From: Phyllobacterium zundukense
GTDB lineage: Bacteria > Pseudomonadota > Alphaproteobacteria > Rhizobiales > Rhizobiaceae
DNA: 64,000 nt
NCBI RefSeq assembly: GCF_025452195.1
Contig: NZ_CP104971.1
Coordinates: forward strand, 186,001 to 250,000
Direction: 5' to 3'
The position numbers were made by a program, and so were the translations under genes. Shown here piece by piece: positions 1 through 9,065 of the stretch; the stretch's first letter is position 1; the number at the start of each line of letters is the position of its first letter. The notes beneath the pieces were generated by a model. It did no database searches, was not told the DNA's origin, and saw only the letters and a program-made list of their open reading frames with translations.

Positions 1-69
1 ACGCGTCAATCTCAAAAGTGCCGTTTAAGCAAGAAGTTCAACGTCTTAGACGCGATCATTTGAAACTGT

Positions 70-1104
70 TTAACCGCCTGTGACGCTCATGTGGCGGGAG
101 ACGGCAGGGCGATTGTGACGGCGGTCGATGATGAAATCATGACCCTTCGGCTTGCGGCCAATTGCTTCGTCAATGGCATTATTCAGAAGTTCGTTCCCTT
201 CTGACGCGCGCAATGGTTCACGCAGGTCAGCCGCGTCTTCCTGACCGAGGCACATATAAAGCGTACCGGTGCAAGTCAGACGTACCCGGTTGCAACTCTC
301 GCAGAAGTTATGCGTCATCGGTGTGATGAAGCCGACACGCCCGCCGGTTTCCTCGATCTCGACATAGCGGGCAGGACCGCCGGTCTTGTAAGCGATGTCG
401 ATCAAGGTGAACTCTTCGCTGAGTTTGGCCCGCAGCAGCGACAGCGGCAGGTACTGGTCTGTACGATCGAGATCAATCTCACCCATTGGCATGGTTTCGA
501 TCAGCGTCAGATCCATACCGCGTCTATGAGCCCAGCGAATCATCTCTGGAATCTCCTGATCGTTGAAGCCCTTAAGGGCGACTGCGTTCAGCTTGACCTT
601 GATGCCGGCATCTTGCGCAGCATCGATGCCTTCCATAACCCGGTTGAAGTCACCCCAGCGGGTAATGGCGCGGAATTTATCAGGATCAAGCGTATCGAGC
701 GATACGTTGATACGCTTGACGCCATGACCGGCCAATTCAGGCGCAAAGCGTGCGAGCTGCGAGCCATTCGTGGTGAGTGTCAACTCTTCGAGCGCACCGG
801 ACTGCAGATGACGCGAAAGCTCGCCGATCAAATGTATGATATTCTTGCGGACCAGCGGCTCGCCGCCGGTAAGACGCAGTTTTTTCACGCCCTTCTCGAT
901 GAATGCAGTGCAAAGCCGATCCAACTCCTCAAGCGTGAGCAGATCCTTCTTCGGCAGGAATGTCATATGTTCCGACATGCAATAGGTGCAGCGGAAGTCG
1001 CAACGATCCGTCACCGATACGCGCAAATAGCTGATCGTTCGCCCGTAAGGGTCGATCATGGGGGCCTGATGGATCAAGCCGCCAACCAGTATCGTGGGGA
1101 CCAA
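70..1104 (-). CDS. moaA: GTP 3',8-cyclase MoaA (molybdenum cofactor synthesis)
   Basis: Radical-SAM enzyme for the first step of molybdopterin synthesis, converting GTP to 3',8-cyclo-GTP. Near the N-terminus the radical-SAM motif CDFRCTYC supplies the CxxxCxxC cluster ligands, followed by [12 protein letters not shown]. Near the C-terminus a second cluster motif is visible as FCESC followed 13 residues later by another Cys. The protein ends in Gly-Gly, as MoaA proteins usually do. I chose a TTG start at 1104 because GGAGG (1115-1111) lies 6 bases upstream; the frame stays open a few codons further to a TTG at 1122 that would bury this ribosome site. The length of 344 residues is normal. The call is secure; only the start is inferred. 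Confidence 0.95.
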   Translation of the reverse strand: MVPTILVGGLIHQAPMIDPYGRTISYLRVSVTDRCDFRCTYCMSEHMTFLPKKDLLTLEELDRLCTAFIEKGVKKLRLTGGEPLVRKNIIHLIGELSRHLQSGALEELTLTTNGSQLARFAPELAGHGVKRINVSLDTLDPDKFRAITRWGDFNRVMEGIDAAQDAGIKVKLNAVALKGFNDQEIPEMIRWAHRRGMDLTLIETMPMGEIDLDRTDQYLPLSLLRAKLSEEFTLIDIAYKTGGPARYVEIEETGGRVGFITPMTHNFCESCNRVRLTCTGTLYMCLGQEDAADLREPLRASEGNELLNNAIDEAIGRKPKGHDFIIDRRHNRPAVSRHMSVTGG

Positions 1105-1231
1105 GATTTTCCTCCGTGGCAATGAGAATGCGCCACACAGATTGACGCGTCAATGGCTGTGCCAGCAGTGTTTTGGCGAGAATTTAATGAGAAGCGCGTC
1201 CTTAAATCAGCCTGCATGGCGCTGGAGAATG

Positions 1232-2107
1232 TCAGCCGTTTGGACCACCAATAAACCGGTACCGCACGAACTTCGAGACGTAGTCGATGATGCTCACGGT
1301 GACGATGATGAGCACGACAATGTATGCGACCTCGTCATAGCGGAGAACATTCCACCGTGAAATCAACTCAAAACCGATACCTCCGGCACCGACCAGCCCA
1401 AGGATGGCAGCAGAACGGGTGTTCGACTCGAAGAAGTAGAGCGCCTGGGAAATGAGCACTGGAAGGACTTGAGGCAGCATTCCCCACCGCTGAACCAGGA
1501 GCGGCCCCGCGCCCGTTGACCGCACGCCTTCGATTGGCTGTCGTTCGGCGTTTTCCAAGGCTTCGGAGAAAAGCTTTGCGAGTGTTCCGGTGTCGCTGAT
1601 GAAGATCGCCAGAATCCCGGCCATCGGCCCAAGCCCCACGGCGGAAATGAAGATGAGTGCCCAAATGACTTGGTCGACGCCGCGCGCGACGTCGAACAGA
1701 CGCTTGCCGGCAAACCGCACCAGAAAGACGGGCATAACGTTGCGTGCGGTCATGAAGGCGAGGGGAACCGCGACAAGCGTTGCCAGCGTCGTGCCCAACA
1801 ACGCCATGGCAACCGTTTCCAATATCGAAGACAGGATTGCCGTGTGATCCCACTCCGCAAACTTGGACCAGTCGAAAAAATGGGAAATAAGTGCGCCGGC
1901 CCGCGGATCGGGTTGGGCAAGCCGGAGCGGGGTCAGGTCAAAATGCACGTGCAACCAGATGATGATGCCGACGAACAGTGCCCAAGCGCAGTAAATTCCC
2001 ACTCGTTCGGGCATCGTTTTGGCGAAGGCGCGAGGATATTGCTGCCGCATCGAGTTGACGTCTTCGCTTGTCATGGCTTGGAGTCGGATCGTGGGATTTG
2101 AGACCAT
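1232..2107 (-). CDS. phnE: Phosphonate ABC transporter permease PhnE (second copy)
   Basis: Inner-membrane permease of a phosphonate/phosphite-type ABC importer. It is 291 residues with several hydrophobic segments, and the inner-membrane transport signature appears around EGVRSTGAGPLLVQ and IGLVGAGGIGFEL-type residues (LGLVGAGGIGFEL here). It is the last gene of a minus-strand operon, 11 bases after the other permease gene. Two PhnE paralogues side by side are common in rhizobial phn transport operons and would form a heterodimeric channel. The N-terminal 30 residues are hydrophilic, so the true start may lie a few codons further in. Confidence 0.92.
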   Translation of the reverse strand: MVSNPTIRLQAMTSEDVNSMRQQYPRAFAKTMPERVGIYCAWALFVGIIIWLHVHFDLTPLRLAQPDPRAGALISHFFDWSKFAEWDHTAILSSILETVAMALLGTTLATLVAVPLAFMTARNVMPVFLVRFAGKRLFDVARGVDQVIWALIFISAVGLGPMAGILAIFISDTGTLAKLFSEALENAERQPIEGVRSTGAGPLLVQRWGMLPQVLPVLISQALYFFESNTRSAAILGLVGAGGIGFELISRWNVLRYDEVAYIVVLIIVTVSIIDYVSKFVRYRFIGGPNG

Positions 2108-2118
2108 GGAATGCGACC

Positions 2119-3069
2119 CTAGTGCTGCATTTGCGTGGTGATGAAACGGTGCCGGATTTGTCCTGAGATCACATCGATGAGCATCACGAGGGCAACGACA
2201 AGGATGATGACTGCACTAACGTCCTCGTACTGGTTGAAATTGATGACCTTCTTTATCTCCGCCCCGATACCACCTGCGCCAACGACGCCGATGATGGCCG
2301 AGGATCGTATATTGATCTCGAAACGGAGCAGCGCATAACTGATGAAACCGGGAAGAACCTGTGGCACGACGGCGTAGCGGAGCATTTTGGGCCAATCAGC
2401 GCCAACAGCTCGCATGCCCTCGACGGGACGCATGCTGATGTTCTCGTTGAGTTCGGAAAAGAGCTTACCGAGTGCCCCTGCCGTATGAAGCCCCATGGCG
2501 AGGATGCCGGCGATGGGCCCGATGCCGTAGCAAAAGACAAAGAACAGCGCGAATACGAGATCGGGTATCGAGCGCAGCACCTCCATGAGACGACGCGCGA
2601 TCCATACAATGAAGGGATTGTCGACCAGATTGCGGGATGCAAAAAAGCTGAACGCGAAGGCAATGGTGAAGCCCATCAGGGTCGCCAGAACCGCCATCAG
2701 CAGCGTTTCCACAATCAGTGAAACGAACGTTTTTATGTTAAAAAACCAGTAGGCGAGGGACTGTTTGGTATCGGCGTCTCCGAAGAAGTGGGACAACGAT
2801 ACGATCGGAATGCGTTCTGAAGATCCGCTGGCCGCTGCAGTCGTGAACAGCTTCGTTATGTATAAACCCAATGCAGGAAATCCAGCAACCAGGTCCGGGA
2901 GGCTGAAGTCTGTCAACCAGACTGAGCAGACAAAAAGAAACGCGAAAATGGCGATGTAGACGGTGGTGATCCGTCGCTTGGCCCGCCGATGTTCTTCAAT
3001 CCTCGCCATCAACAACGGGAGGGGATCTGCTTCTCTGCCTGCTCCGGTGTGCGGCAATGTCATAGCCAT
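2119..3069 (-). CDS. phnE: Phosphonate ABC transporter permease PhnE (first copy)
   Basis: Permease subunit of the same importer, 316 residues. A cytoplasmic N-terminal stretch of about 35 residues precedes a first membrane segment (IAIFAFLFVCSVWL). The ATPase-contact region reads EGMRAVGADWPKMLR and is followed by VGVVGAGGIGAEI-like residues (IGVVGAGGIGAEI). The gene follows phnD with a 63-base gap that contains a strong hairpin, so it is probably translated from a less abundant part of the operon mRNA than phnD. Confidence 0.93.
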   Translation of the reverse strand: MAMTLPHTGAGREADPLPLLMARIEEHRRAKRRITTVYIAIFAFLFVCSVWLTDFSLPDLVAGFPALGLYITKLFTTAAASGSSERIPIVSLSHFFGDADTKQSLAYWFFNIKTFVSLIVETLLMAVLATLMGFTIAFAFSFFASRNLVDNPFIVWIARRLMEVLRSIPDLVFALFFVFCYGIGPIAGILAMGLHTAGALGKLFSELNENISMRPVEGMRAVGADWPKMLRYAVVPQVLPGFISYALLRFEINIRSSAIIGVVGAGGIGAEIKKVINFNQYEDVSAVIILVVALVMLIDVISGQIRHRFITTQMQH

Positions 3070-3088
3070 GAAAATTTCCTTGGGAATT

Positions 3089-3127
3089 GGCTCTGCCCGG
3101 GCGGCGCGTGGCCGCCCAGGCAGAGCC
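3089..3127 (-). promoter_or_regulatory. Intra-operon hairpin between phnD and phnE
   Basis: GGCTCTGCC / GGCAGAGCC and GGGCGGC / GCCGCCC form nine plus seven perfect base pairs separated by one C-A mismatch, with a 5-base loop. No T-run follows, so this is unlikely to be a full terminator. In binding-protein transport operons such hairpins often protect the upstream mRNA and let the solute-binding protein be made in excess; that role is inferred here. Confidence 0.75.
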
Positions 3128-3132
3128 CGTGC

Positions 3133-4062
3133 TTAGGACTTGCGTCCGCCGGTTGCTTCGGCTTCACGGAGTTTGATAATGTCTGAGAACAGGTCCATGC
3201 TGCCACGGACGTAACCTTTGCCAGTGCCACGTTCGACTTGCTTGTAGATGTCGGGATGTTCAGTCGGCAACGCCATCATGATTTCCAGAAGCTTCGCCTT
3301 CAGATCGTCGGGAAGGTTCGTGCGGATTGCGGTCGGACCGTTGGGGATCTTGCCCGACTGCCAAATAATATTGATGTCGGACATCTTGAGCAGGCCCTTA
3401 TCGACCATGCTTCGTAGATTTCCTCGCGTATAACCTTCTGATTTCTCGCCTTGGCCGGAGACCCAAGTGACGGCACCATCATATTGCTTCTGCAAGACCG
3501 CTATCACGCCCTGTTCGTGGCCGCCGGAGAAACCCGTCCGCGAGAAATAGGTCTGAGGATCGATTCCCTCGGCCTTGAGCGAGGCGTTGGGAATGAGATA
3601 TCCCGAAGCCGAGTTGGGATCGGCGAAGGCAAGAGATTTGCCCTTCATCTTCTCGACGCTGTCTATGCCGGAACCGGCTCCCGTCACCATGACGGAGTAA
3701 TAATAGGTTGAGCCGTCCGCCTCTTGGGGTACGACAAGAGGTTCGATGCATTTGCAATCGAGCCATGCGCCGGCGAAAGCCGAAGGTCCAAGGCCGGCCA
3801 TTTCCACCTGATTGGCACCCATTGCCTGCATGATGCCACCGTAGTCGGTTGCCGGATAAAGCTTGACAGGAATGCCCAGCTCGGCTTCCAGCAGCGATCT
3901 GAATTTCTCGTTCCGGGTCATCAGATCCTGAGCGTTTTCACCGCCGATGAGACCGACGCGGAATTCTTTGACCGTGTCCTTGTAGTCTGCCCAGGCAGCG
4001 CCACCCGATGCCACCGCGCCCAAAATTATGGCTGCAGTCGTTAGAAATAGTTTCCTGATCAT
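3133..4062 (-). CDS. phnD: Phosphonate-binding periplasmic protein PhnD
   Basis: Solute-binding protein of the phosphonate importer, 309 residues. The N-terminus is a Sec signal peptide (MIRKLFLTTAAIILGAVA...) with a probable AWA-D cleavage near residue 26. The mature part has typical PhnD features: the FRVGLIGGENAQD start, GLGPSAFAGAW in the ligand site and the FADPNSASGYLIP loop. It is second in the operon after phnC. No C-P lyase genes (phnG to phnM) lie within the window, so the true ligand (phosphonate, phosphite or a phosphate ester) cannot be told from context. Confidence 0.93.
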   Translation of the reverse strand: MIRKLFLTTAAIILGAVASGGAAWADYKDTVKEFRVGLIGGENAQDLMTRNEKFRSLLEAELGIPVKLYPATDYGGIMQAMGANQVEMAGLGPSAFAGAWLDCKCIEPLVVPQEADGSTYYYSVMVTGAGSGIDSVEKMKGKSLAFADPNSASGYLIPNASLKAEGIDPQTYFSRTGFSGGHEQGVIAVLQKQYDGAVTWVSGQGEKSEGYTRGNLRSMVDKGLLKMSDINIIWQSGKIPNGPTAIRTNLPDDLKAKLLEIMMALPTEHPDIYKQVERGTGKGYVRGSMDLFSDIIKLREAEATGGRKS

Positions 4063-4125
4063 TGGTTCTCTCCTGTTGTGTTCTGATGGAATTCTCTGTT
4101 CTGGGCCGTGAGACTCCAGACGTTT

Positions 4126-4947
4126 TCAAACGGTCGCTGGATAGGTGCTTTTTTGCGGAACACGAATGATATCGGGGGCGGTCGGATCGTCCGTCTCCAC
4201 GCCCTCGGAACCGTATATCCGCTGGACCATCACGTCGGTGAGTTCGTCGGGACAGCCGTCGAACACAACCTTGCCCTTGGCCATTCCGACGATCCGGTCG
4301 CAATAGTTCTTTGCTGTCGCGAGGGTGTGCAGATTGCAAAACACCGTGATCCCGTCCTGACGATTGATTTGGCGCAGCGCATCCATGACGACCTTTGCGT
4401 TATGCGGGTCGAGGGAGGCGATCGGTTCGTCGGCCAGCATGATTTCAGGCTCTTGCATCAGAGCGCGAGCAATCGCGACGCGTTGTTGTTGGCCGCCCGA
4501 AAGAGTGGCGGCTTTCTGCGAGGCGGCTTTCGTCATTCCCAAACGGTCAAGGGCGCGGATAGCCAGAGCTCGCTCTGGAGGACTGAAGGCCTTGAAAATC
4601 GCGCGGCCCAGAGAAACGTCATTCAGTCGGCCGGTCAGAACATTGGTGATGACATCCAGGCGGTCGATGAGATTGAACTGTTGGAAGATCATGGCACAGC
4701 GCCCGCGCCAGGCCCGCAGTTCCGCACCCTTCAATCCGGTGACATCCTGGCCTTCGAAAACAATGCGTCCACTCGTTGGATCAACCATGCGGTTAATCAT
4801 CCGCAACAAGGTGGATTTGCCTGCCCCGGATCGCCCGATCACGCCAACCATCTGACCTGGAGGGACCTCTAAGGACACGGTCCCTATCGAGACGTCTTGG
4901 CTGAATTTCCGGATGACGTCCTCAAGTATAAGCACCGCTCGTCCCAT
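4126..4947 (-). CDS. phnC: Phosphonate ABC transporter ATP-binding protein PhnC
   Basis: ATPase of the importer, 273 residues. Walker A is GRSGAGKST at about residues 38-46, the signature is LSGGQQQR, and Walker B is [12 protein letters not shown], followed by the H-loop histidine in CNLHTL. It is the promoter-proximal gene of the phnCDEE operon, 63 bases upstream of phnD. A 527-base stretch without a recognisable gene lies upstream. Confidence 0.95.
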   Translation of the reverse strand: MGRAVLILEDVIRKFSQDVSIGTVSLEVPPGQMVGVIGRSGAGKSTLLRMINRMVDPTSGRIVFEGQDVTGLKGAELRAWRGRCAMIFQQFNLIDRLDVITNVLTGRLNDVSLGRAIFKAFSPPERALAIRALDRLGMTKAASQKAATLSGGQQQRVAIARALMQEPEIMLADEPIASLDPHNAKVVMDALRQINRQDGITVFCNLHTLATAKNYCDRIVGMAKGKVVFDGCPDELTDVMVQRIYGSEGVETDDPTAPDIIRVPQKSTYPATV

Positions 4948-5474
4948 ATATCGAGAATTACAGATGCTTAAGTAAGATGGGGATGTGACAGGGGGATGAC
5001 GGAGATGTTGCGCGGACCGTGAAACTGCGGGCTATGGCACGCTTGATGATCAAACGTACTCCCGAAGTGATCGGCAAGCCGCTGCGCGACCGCGCTCTAT
5101 TCGCTGCGCTCACGGAGCCCGAAGAAGTCTCCGCCCATCCGGGTTTCGATCACTCTTGCAGGGCCGGGTTTGGTCTTGAGCATCGCCGTCATAACCACTG
5201 TCCTCTCGATCCTGAGTATCATATGGCGCGGCTGCGCCGCCCTTTGCTTACATCAGAAGAGGGGCCGAGAAGGCCAGCCTTCTACTCCCCCACAAGCACA
5301 TTCCCGGCGGCCGTGGCTCGCTCGCTGTGCTCTCTGCGCCCGCACCACCCGCGCGAGAATCTGCTTGTCCCCCTCTACTTCCGGTCTGGCTTGCGACGCC
5401 GCAGGAGCAGGAGCAGGGCTCCTGCCCGATCGGGCAAGAGCAGACCGCTTCGCGGAAAACATGGAGAGATTGTT
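4948..5474. other. Stretch without a recognised gene
   Basis: This interval should hold the phnC promoter on the minus strand. Going the other way, a plus-strand frame is open from 5019 straight into the DUF932 gene, but its residues look like noise (rich in Arg and His, no known motif), and the ribosome site just before 5475 argues that translation begins there. I see no RNA gene. Confidence 0.5.
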
Positions 5475-5924
5475 ATGACCGTCTACACCCACACAGCGCG
5501 CTTTGACACAGGCCGCGCCCTGACAGAAGATGAGATGCGCAGGGCCGCGCCGTCGATCTTTGCAAAGGCTGCGCATGTAAGCCGTTCCGAACGTTTCCAG
5601 CCCATCCCGACAATCGAAGTCCTGCGGGGCCTGATGGCCGAGGGTTTTATGCCGGTCGGGGCAAAACAGTCCGGCACCCGCGATGCTGGCAAGGCCGATT
5701 TCACCAAGCACCTTATCCGCCTGCGCCGTGTTGATGATGGCAAGGTTTACAATGTTGGCGATACCGTCTGCGAAATCCTCCTGAAGAACGCCAATGACGG
5801 CACCTCAGCCTATGACCTGATGGCGGGTCTGTTCCGCATCCGCTGTCTGAATTCATTGGTGGCGCAGACCGGCACGATTGACAGCGTCAAGGTCCGTGTC
5901 GCTTTGCTCTTAAAGGCGAGATGA
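5475..5924 (+). pseudogene. DUF932-family plasmid/phage-like protein, truncated
   Basis: N-terminal half of a DUF932 (plasmid/phage-like) protein, starting MTVYTHTARFDTGRALTEDE, with GGAGAG upstream. Family members continue well past 250 residues. Here the reading frame leaves the homologous sequence after TIDSVKVR, exactly where mini-transposon copy 1 begins at 5897, and stops nine codons later. The downstream half is not found beyond the insertion, so the gene was truncated, not just interrupted. DUF932 genes are typical of mobile plasmids and integrative elements, which fits the accessory character of the region. Biochemical function is not known. Confidence 0.75.
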
Positions 5925-6341
5925 GGAATTCAACAAAATCAAAGGCGTTCCTTTGTCTCTGAATCTGATATTTTGCCTCTAAATTCGAGATTTTTGCCCC
6001 TAATTGAGACAGGGTTCACAGGGGCGTGCAGCTGGCTGCTATGGATAGGGAAGGGGACCAGGCCGGGGGGCGATTGGCCCAGAAGCGTCAGCTGCTCAAA
6101 GCGGCGTTGTTTGCCACTGGTATCGGTGACTTCGCCAGAGTCGCCTTGCTCCGGACTTATCAAAAGGACGACCGCTTGCTTGTAACCGTCGACCGGATCG
6201 GTCGCCAGATTGAGAACCGACGCCATGCCTCGACATCAAATACCATCGAACGAACCTGGTTGTCATCTCGCATTCAAGGGCAAAGAATGGAGTTTGTCGA
6301 CGCCAAACGCGACAAATCTCGGAATTAAAGGCAAAGCGACA
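5897..6341. mobile_element. Mini-transposon copy 1 (internally deleted Tni-type element)
   Basis: A 445-bp element bounded by inverted ends TGTCGCTTTGCTCTTAA and TGTCGCTTTGCCTTTAA (15 of 17 matching). Inside the left end are further copies of a motif close to TTTGYCYYTAAANNYGAGAT, as at the left end of the TniABQ transposon at 33889. The right half is homologous to the last ~190 bases of that element's tniQ (encoding for example RVALLRTYQKDDRLL). It is therefore an internal-deletion derivative with no transposase of its own. No 5-bp target duplication is seen (GTCCG left, GCCGG right). Confidence 0.85.
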
Positions 6342-6345
6342 GCCG

Positions 6346-6483
6346 GGATATGATCTGCGGCCACGCTCTGGTGGAGGCTATGATTACGGAATGCTGCCGC
6401 CGCGTCTATTCGAGCAGCTACGCCGCGGAATTCTCCAATTGCAACACAGCCGCAAGGGTCAAATCATATCGCGCGACGACTAA
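6346..6483 (+). pseudogene. Unidentified gene remnant after mini-transposon copy 1
   Basis: Immediately beyond the element a frame is open for 45 codons to a TAA at 6481 (GYDLRPRSGGGYDYGMLPP..., ending KGQIISRDD). It has no start of its own and no family I recognise. It could be the 3' end of a gene cut by the mini-transposon, or chance. It is clearly not the missing half of the DUF932 gene. Confidence 0.25.
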
Positions 6484-6644
6484 AACGCATGGATTAGCAA
6501 AGTCTTTTGACAATTGCTCTTTTAAAATCAATAGTTTAGTTCCATAACGTGCAGTATGCCGCAATCGGGCCCGTCGAAAAGTGGGCCCCCGCTATACCTA
6601 CTTGGTTCCCTGGAGATGGTGGGTTTCGGTGGCGCCTGTAGCCG

Positions 6645-6854
6645 TCAGACAGCACTCAATTGATCAGCTGACGATTTGCCAGATCTTTTGTCTTGTACCA
6701 GTTCGTATTTGATCTTCTGACCGTCATTTAGGCTTCGCATGCCGGCGCGTTCAACGGCCGAGATGTGGACGAATACATCGCCACTTCCATCATCCGGTTG
6801 AATGAAACCAAAACCTTTGGTTGCGTTGAACCATTTTACTGTACCTGTGGCCAT
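6645..6854 (-). CDS. Cold-shock domain protein (CspA family)
   Basis: A 69-residue single-domain cold-shock protein that binds single-stranded RNA/DNA. Both RNP motifs are visible: GFGFIQP (residues ~14-20) and DVFVHIS (~26-32), with the usual start [15 protein letters not shown] ribosome site (GGGGGAGGG) precedes the ATG. It stands alone, with short neighbours of mobile-element origin on both sides. Rhizobia carry many csp paralogues, so no specific symbol is given. Confidence 0.95.
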   Translation of the reverse strand: MATGTVKWFNATKGFGFIQPDDGSGDVFVHISAVERAGMRSLNDGQKIKYELVQDKRSGKSSADQLSAV

Positions 6855-6942
6855 TGTCTGCCCTCCCCCGGTTTGAAAATCGTATGGTTATCTGTCAGAG
6901 CGTTCGATATCAAGTGATGAGGTAACCAGCTTCAACCAGATT

Positions 6943-7569
6943 TCATGGGCTGTTGCGAATGTATACCGGGTCTTCGTCTTCGCCAGGATCAGCCGTATTT
7001 CCAGTCGCCATCAAGATAGATGTCCACGCCGTCTCAGCTTGAGCAATCCCGAAATCTTCCAGCAGCCACTCGATGAAGGTCTGAGTGCCCATCATATTAA
7101 TGTCAGCGCGGACAGCTCGAATGGCATCCCGGGCATCTCTGTCGTCAACAAGCACCACGATTGCTTCACCACTTTGAAGAGCTGCTTTGATGGTCTGCAC
7201 GCCTTGCAGAAGACTTGCTTCGCCTCTGTCTTTCCAGGTTGGGCGAAGTCTCTCTGGGCTGCCAGCGAGTTCCCAAAGTTCCATTTCTTGGCGATATCGT
7301 TCGCCCTCTGCGGTCGCAAGAACGGTCAGGCGATTGCGATTAGATTCTATCCAGCTCGCAATATAATTTCTTGTCGCGCGTCTCTGATCGCGGCCTTCGC
7401 CAGGCTCACGCGTGGCCTCTTCTAAAACCAGATCGGTAATCCATACATCGCAGCCTGGCTCAAAAAACCAGTCGAGAGCCTCGATAGCTCCAAGAAGCGA
7501 CAGCGGTGTGTTGTCCATGATCAGGAATTTTGGGGACCTAGTATCTTCAGGATCCGGCTTATCGATCAT
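6943..7569 (-). CDS. PIN-like toxin of a toxin-antitoxin pair
   Basis: A 208-residue protein with the layout of a PIN-domain ribonuclease: an early acidic residue in LIMDNTPLSLLGA (residue ~19), a conserved Glu in ITDLVLEEATREPGEG, and a late acidic cluster VLVDDRDARDAIRAV. Such proteins cleave RNA in a Mg2+-dependent way. The gene overlaps the 3' end of the antitoxin gene by ATGA (7566-7569), so the two are translationally coupled. The C-terminal 30 residues (GNTADPGEDEDP) are acidic and look disordered. Domain assignment is by motif only; the family could also be a DUF3368-like PIN relative. Confidence 0.75.
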   Translation of the reverse strand: MIDKPDPEDTRSPKFLIMDNTPLSLLGAIEALDWFFEPGCDVWITDLVLEEATREPGEGRDQRRATRNYIASWIESNRNRLTVLATAEGERYRQEMELWELAGSPERLRPTWKDRGEASLLQGVQTIKAALQSGEAIVVLVDDRDARDAIRAVRADINMMGTQTFIEWLLEDFGIAQAETAWTSILMATGNTADPGEDEDPVYIRNSP

Positions 7570-7919
7570 TTCGCTCTCAACTTAGGAAAGCGTGCCCGCA
7601 CAGCCGCCAACTCCTGATTTACGGCCTCCTTGGTTTTCCCAGACAAAGCGTCTTCAGCCATCTTTCGGGCGACCGCTTTAAAATCAGACACGTCATAGCC
7701 AAGGGGGTCTGCTAAATGACGAACGGTCACAGCGCGTTTAATATTTAAATCGTTGGGAACCTTTTCGCCCGCCGCTTCTTTGAGGCGACGAAATTCCTCG
7801 ACGGATAGTAGGATATTCCGGGGTTTTCCGTGGGATGTGATAACGACAGCGTCTCTCGCCGCTGCCCGTTGGACATCGCCAATTTGCTTTTGAAGCTCTA
7901 TCGAGGAGAATGTGAGCAT
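7566..7919 (-). CDS. Phd/YefM-type antitoxin
   Basis: A 117-residue antitoxin. The N-terminal DNA-binding fold is recognisable from FSSIELQKQIGDVQRAAARDAVVITSHGKPRNILLSVEEF-like spacing (short helix, then 'VVITSHGKPR' and 'LLSVEEF'), typical of Phd/YefM. The C-terminal part would wrap the toxin. A strong ribosome site (AAGGAGG) precedes the ATG, and an AT-rich inverted repeat lies upstream as the likely autoregulatory operator. Confidence 0.85.
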   Translation of the reverse strand: MLTFSSIELQKQIGDVQRAAARDAVVITSHGKPRNILLSVEEFRRLKEAAGEKVPNDLNIKRAVTVRHLADPLGYDVSDFKAVARKMAEDALSGKTKEAVNQELAAVRARFPKLRAK

Positions 7920-7933
7920 AATCGCCTCCTTTT

Positions 7934-7958
7934 AAAAATATATATTATATGTATTTTT
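7934..7958 (-). promoter_or_regulatory. AT-rich operator/promoter of the toxin-antitoxin pair
   Basis: AAAAATA (7934-7940) and TATTTTT (7952-7958) form an inverted repeat around an all-AT core (TATATTATAT plus one G), 15 bases upstream of the antitoxin start. The position and symmetry suit an antitoxin-bound operator over the -10 region. The role is inferred. Confidence 0.55.
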
Positions 7959-8000
7959 ACGAGCTTGTAAACGACCAGTTGTCACCCGGTCTTGAAGCCT

Positions 8001-8252
8001 CTACCGATACCTTTTGGATGCAGCACGATCGCCCGTTTCAGTACGAAAACACACGCTTGATCGCTCCGTGAATTCGAGATCGTCAGTTGCGATCAATTTC
8101 TTGCGGTGCAGATGACAAAGCACCATCCTCATTGCGCGATCGGATGCGCGTAGATTTTCCGCCAATTCGGCGATAGCGACGGAATTGCCCGAGTTGGCGG
8201 ACGGTATGTTTCGCAGGACTTGCAGTTCCTGTGGTGTTGCTGTTTTTGTCAT
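8001..8252 (-). CDS. Small hypothetical protein, possible winged-helix fold
   Basis: An 83-residue protein beginning MTKTATPQELQVLRNIP. The pattern VAIAELAENLRASDRAMRMVLCHLHRKKLIATDD resembles a helix-turn-helix with a recognition helix, followed by a short wing. I do not recognise a named family. An in-frame TTG seven codons earlier is possible, but the ATG at 8252 is preferred. Confidence 0.5.
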   Translation of the reverse strand: MTKTATPQELQVLRNIPSANSGNSVAIAELAENLRASDRAMRMVLCHLHRKKLIATDDLEFTERSSVCFRTETGDRAASKRYR

Positions 8253-8467
8253 CGTGGATCTGTCTTTGGTCAAACGGTTTCTGGCCCCTAAGATCAGGGA
8301 ACTTCAAGGTTTTCTGTAGCCTTATGAGTGAGAAGTGCCTGGAAAAGCAAGCACATGAGTCGCGAGTCAGCGAAAAGTCTGAAAACGAAACAGCTGGTTC
8401 TTGTTGTAGATTGTTTTTGCCGTTCAAGCAGTGAGCCGGAGGCATGGAGAATCTACTCATTAGCTTC

Positions 8468-8911
8468 TGTCGCTTTGCTCTTAAAGGCGAGATGAGGAAT
8501 TCAACAAAATCAAAGGCGTTCCTTTGTCTCTAAATCTGATATTTTGCCTTTAAATTCGAGATTTTGCCCCTAAACTTGAGACAGGGTTCACAGGGACGTG
8601 CGGCTGGCTGCTATGGATGGGGAAGGGGACCACGCCGGGGCGATTGGTCCAGAAGTGTCCGCTGCTCAAAGCGGCGTTGTTTGCCACTGGTATAGATGAC
8701 TTCGCCAGAGTCGCCTTGCTCCGGACTTATCAAAAGGACGACCGCTTGCTTGAACCGTCGACCGGATCGGTCGCCAGATCGAGAACTGACGTCACGCCTC
8801 GACATCAAATACCATCGAACGAACCTGGTCGTCATCTCGCATTTAAGAGCAAAGAATGGCGTTTTGTCGACGCCAAACGCGACAAATCTCGGAATTAAAG
8901 GCAAAGCGACA
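8468..8911. mobile_element. Mini-transposon copy 2 (internally deleted Tni-type element)
   Basis: A 444-bp element nearly identical to copy 1: same TGTCGCTTTG / CAAAGCGACA ends, same repeated sub-terminal motif, and the same fusion of the transposon left end to a tniQ 3' remnant. Flanking 5-mers (GCTTC left, ACAGG right) do not form a target duplication. It carries no intact coding capacity. Confidence 0.85.
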
Positions 8912-9065
8912 ACAGGAAAACGGTAACCATGGACCGGTTTGATGAGGAGACAGCCTATCCGTGGTCTAGCCGCGGCTCGGAAGCCTTACAAGGCTTCTAG
9001 GTTCGTGGATATGGATCCTAAAGACCTGCCAGCGCCACCCAGACGTGTTTCCGCAAGGCGAGGTT

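Noticed and set aside
5019..5474. An N-terminal extension of the DUF932 gene
   Set aside because: The frame is open, but the residues are not protein-like, and the ribosome site and family start are at 5475.
5892..6346. 5-bp target duplication around mini-transposon copy 1
   Set aside because: GTCCG and GCCGG share letters but are not identical. The same holds for the other copies.
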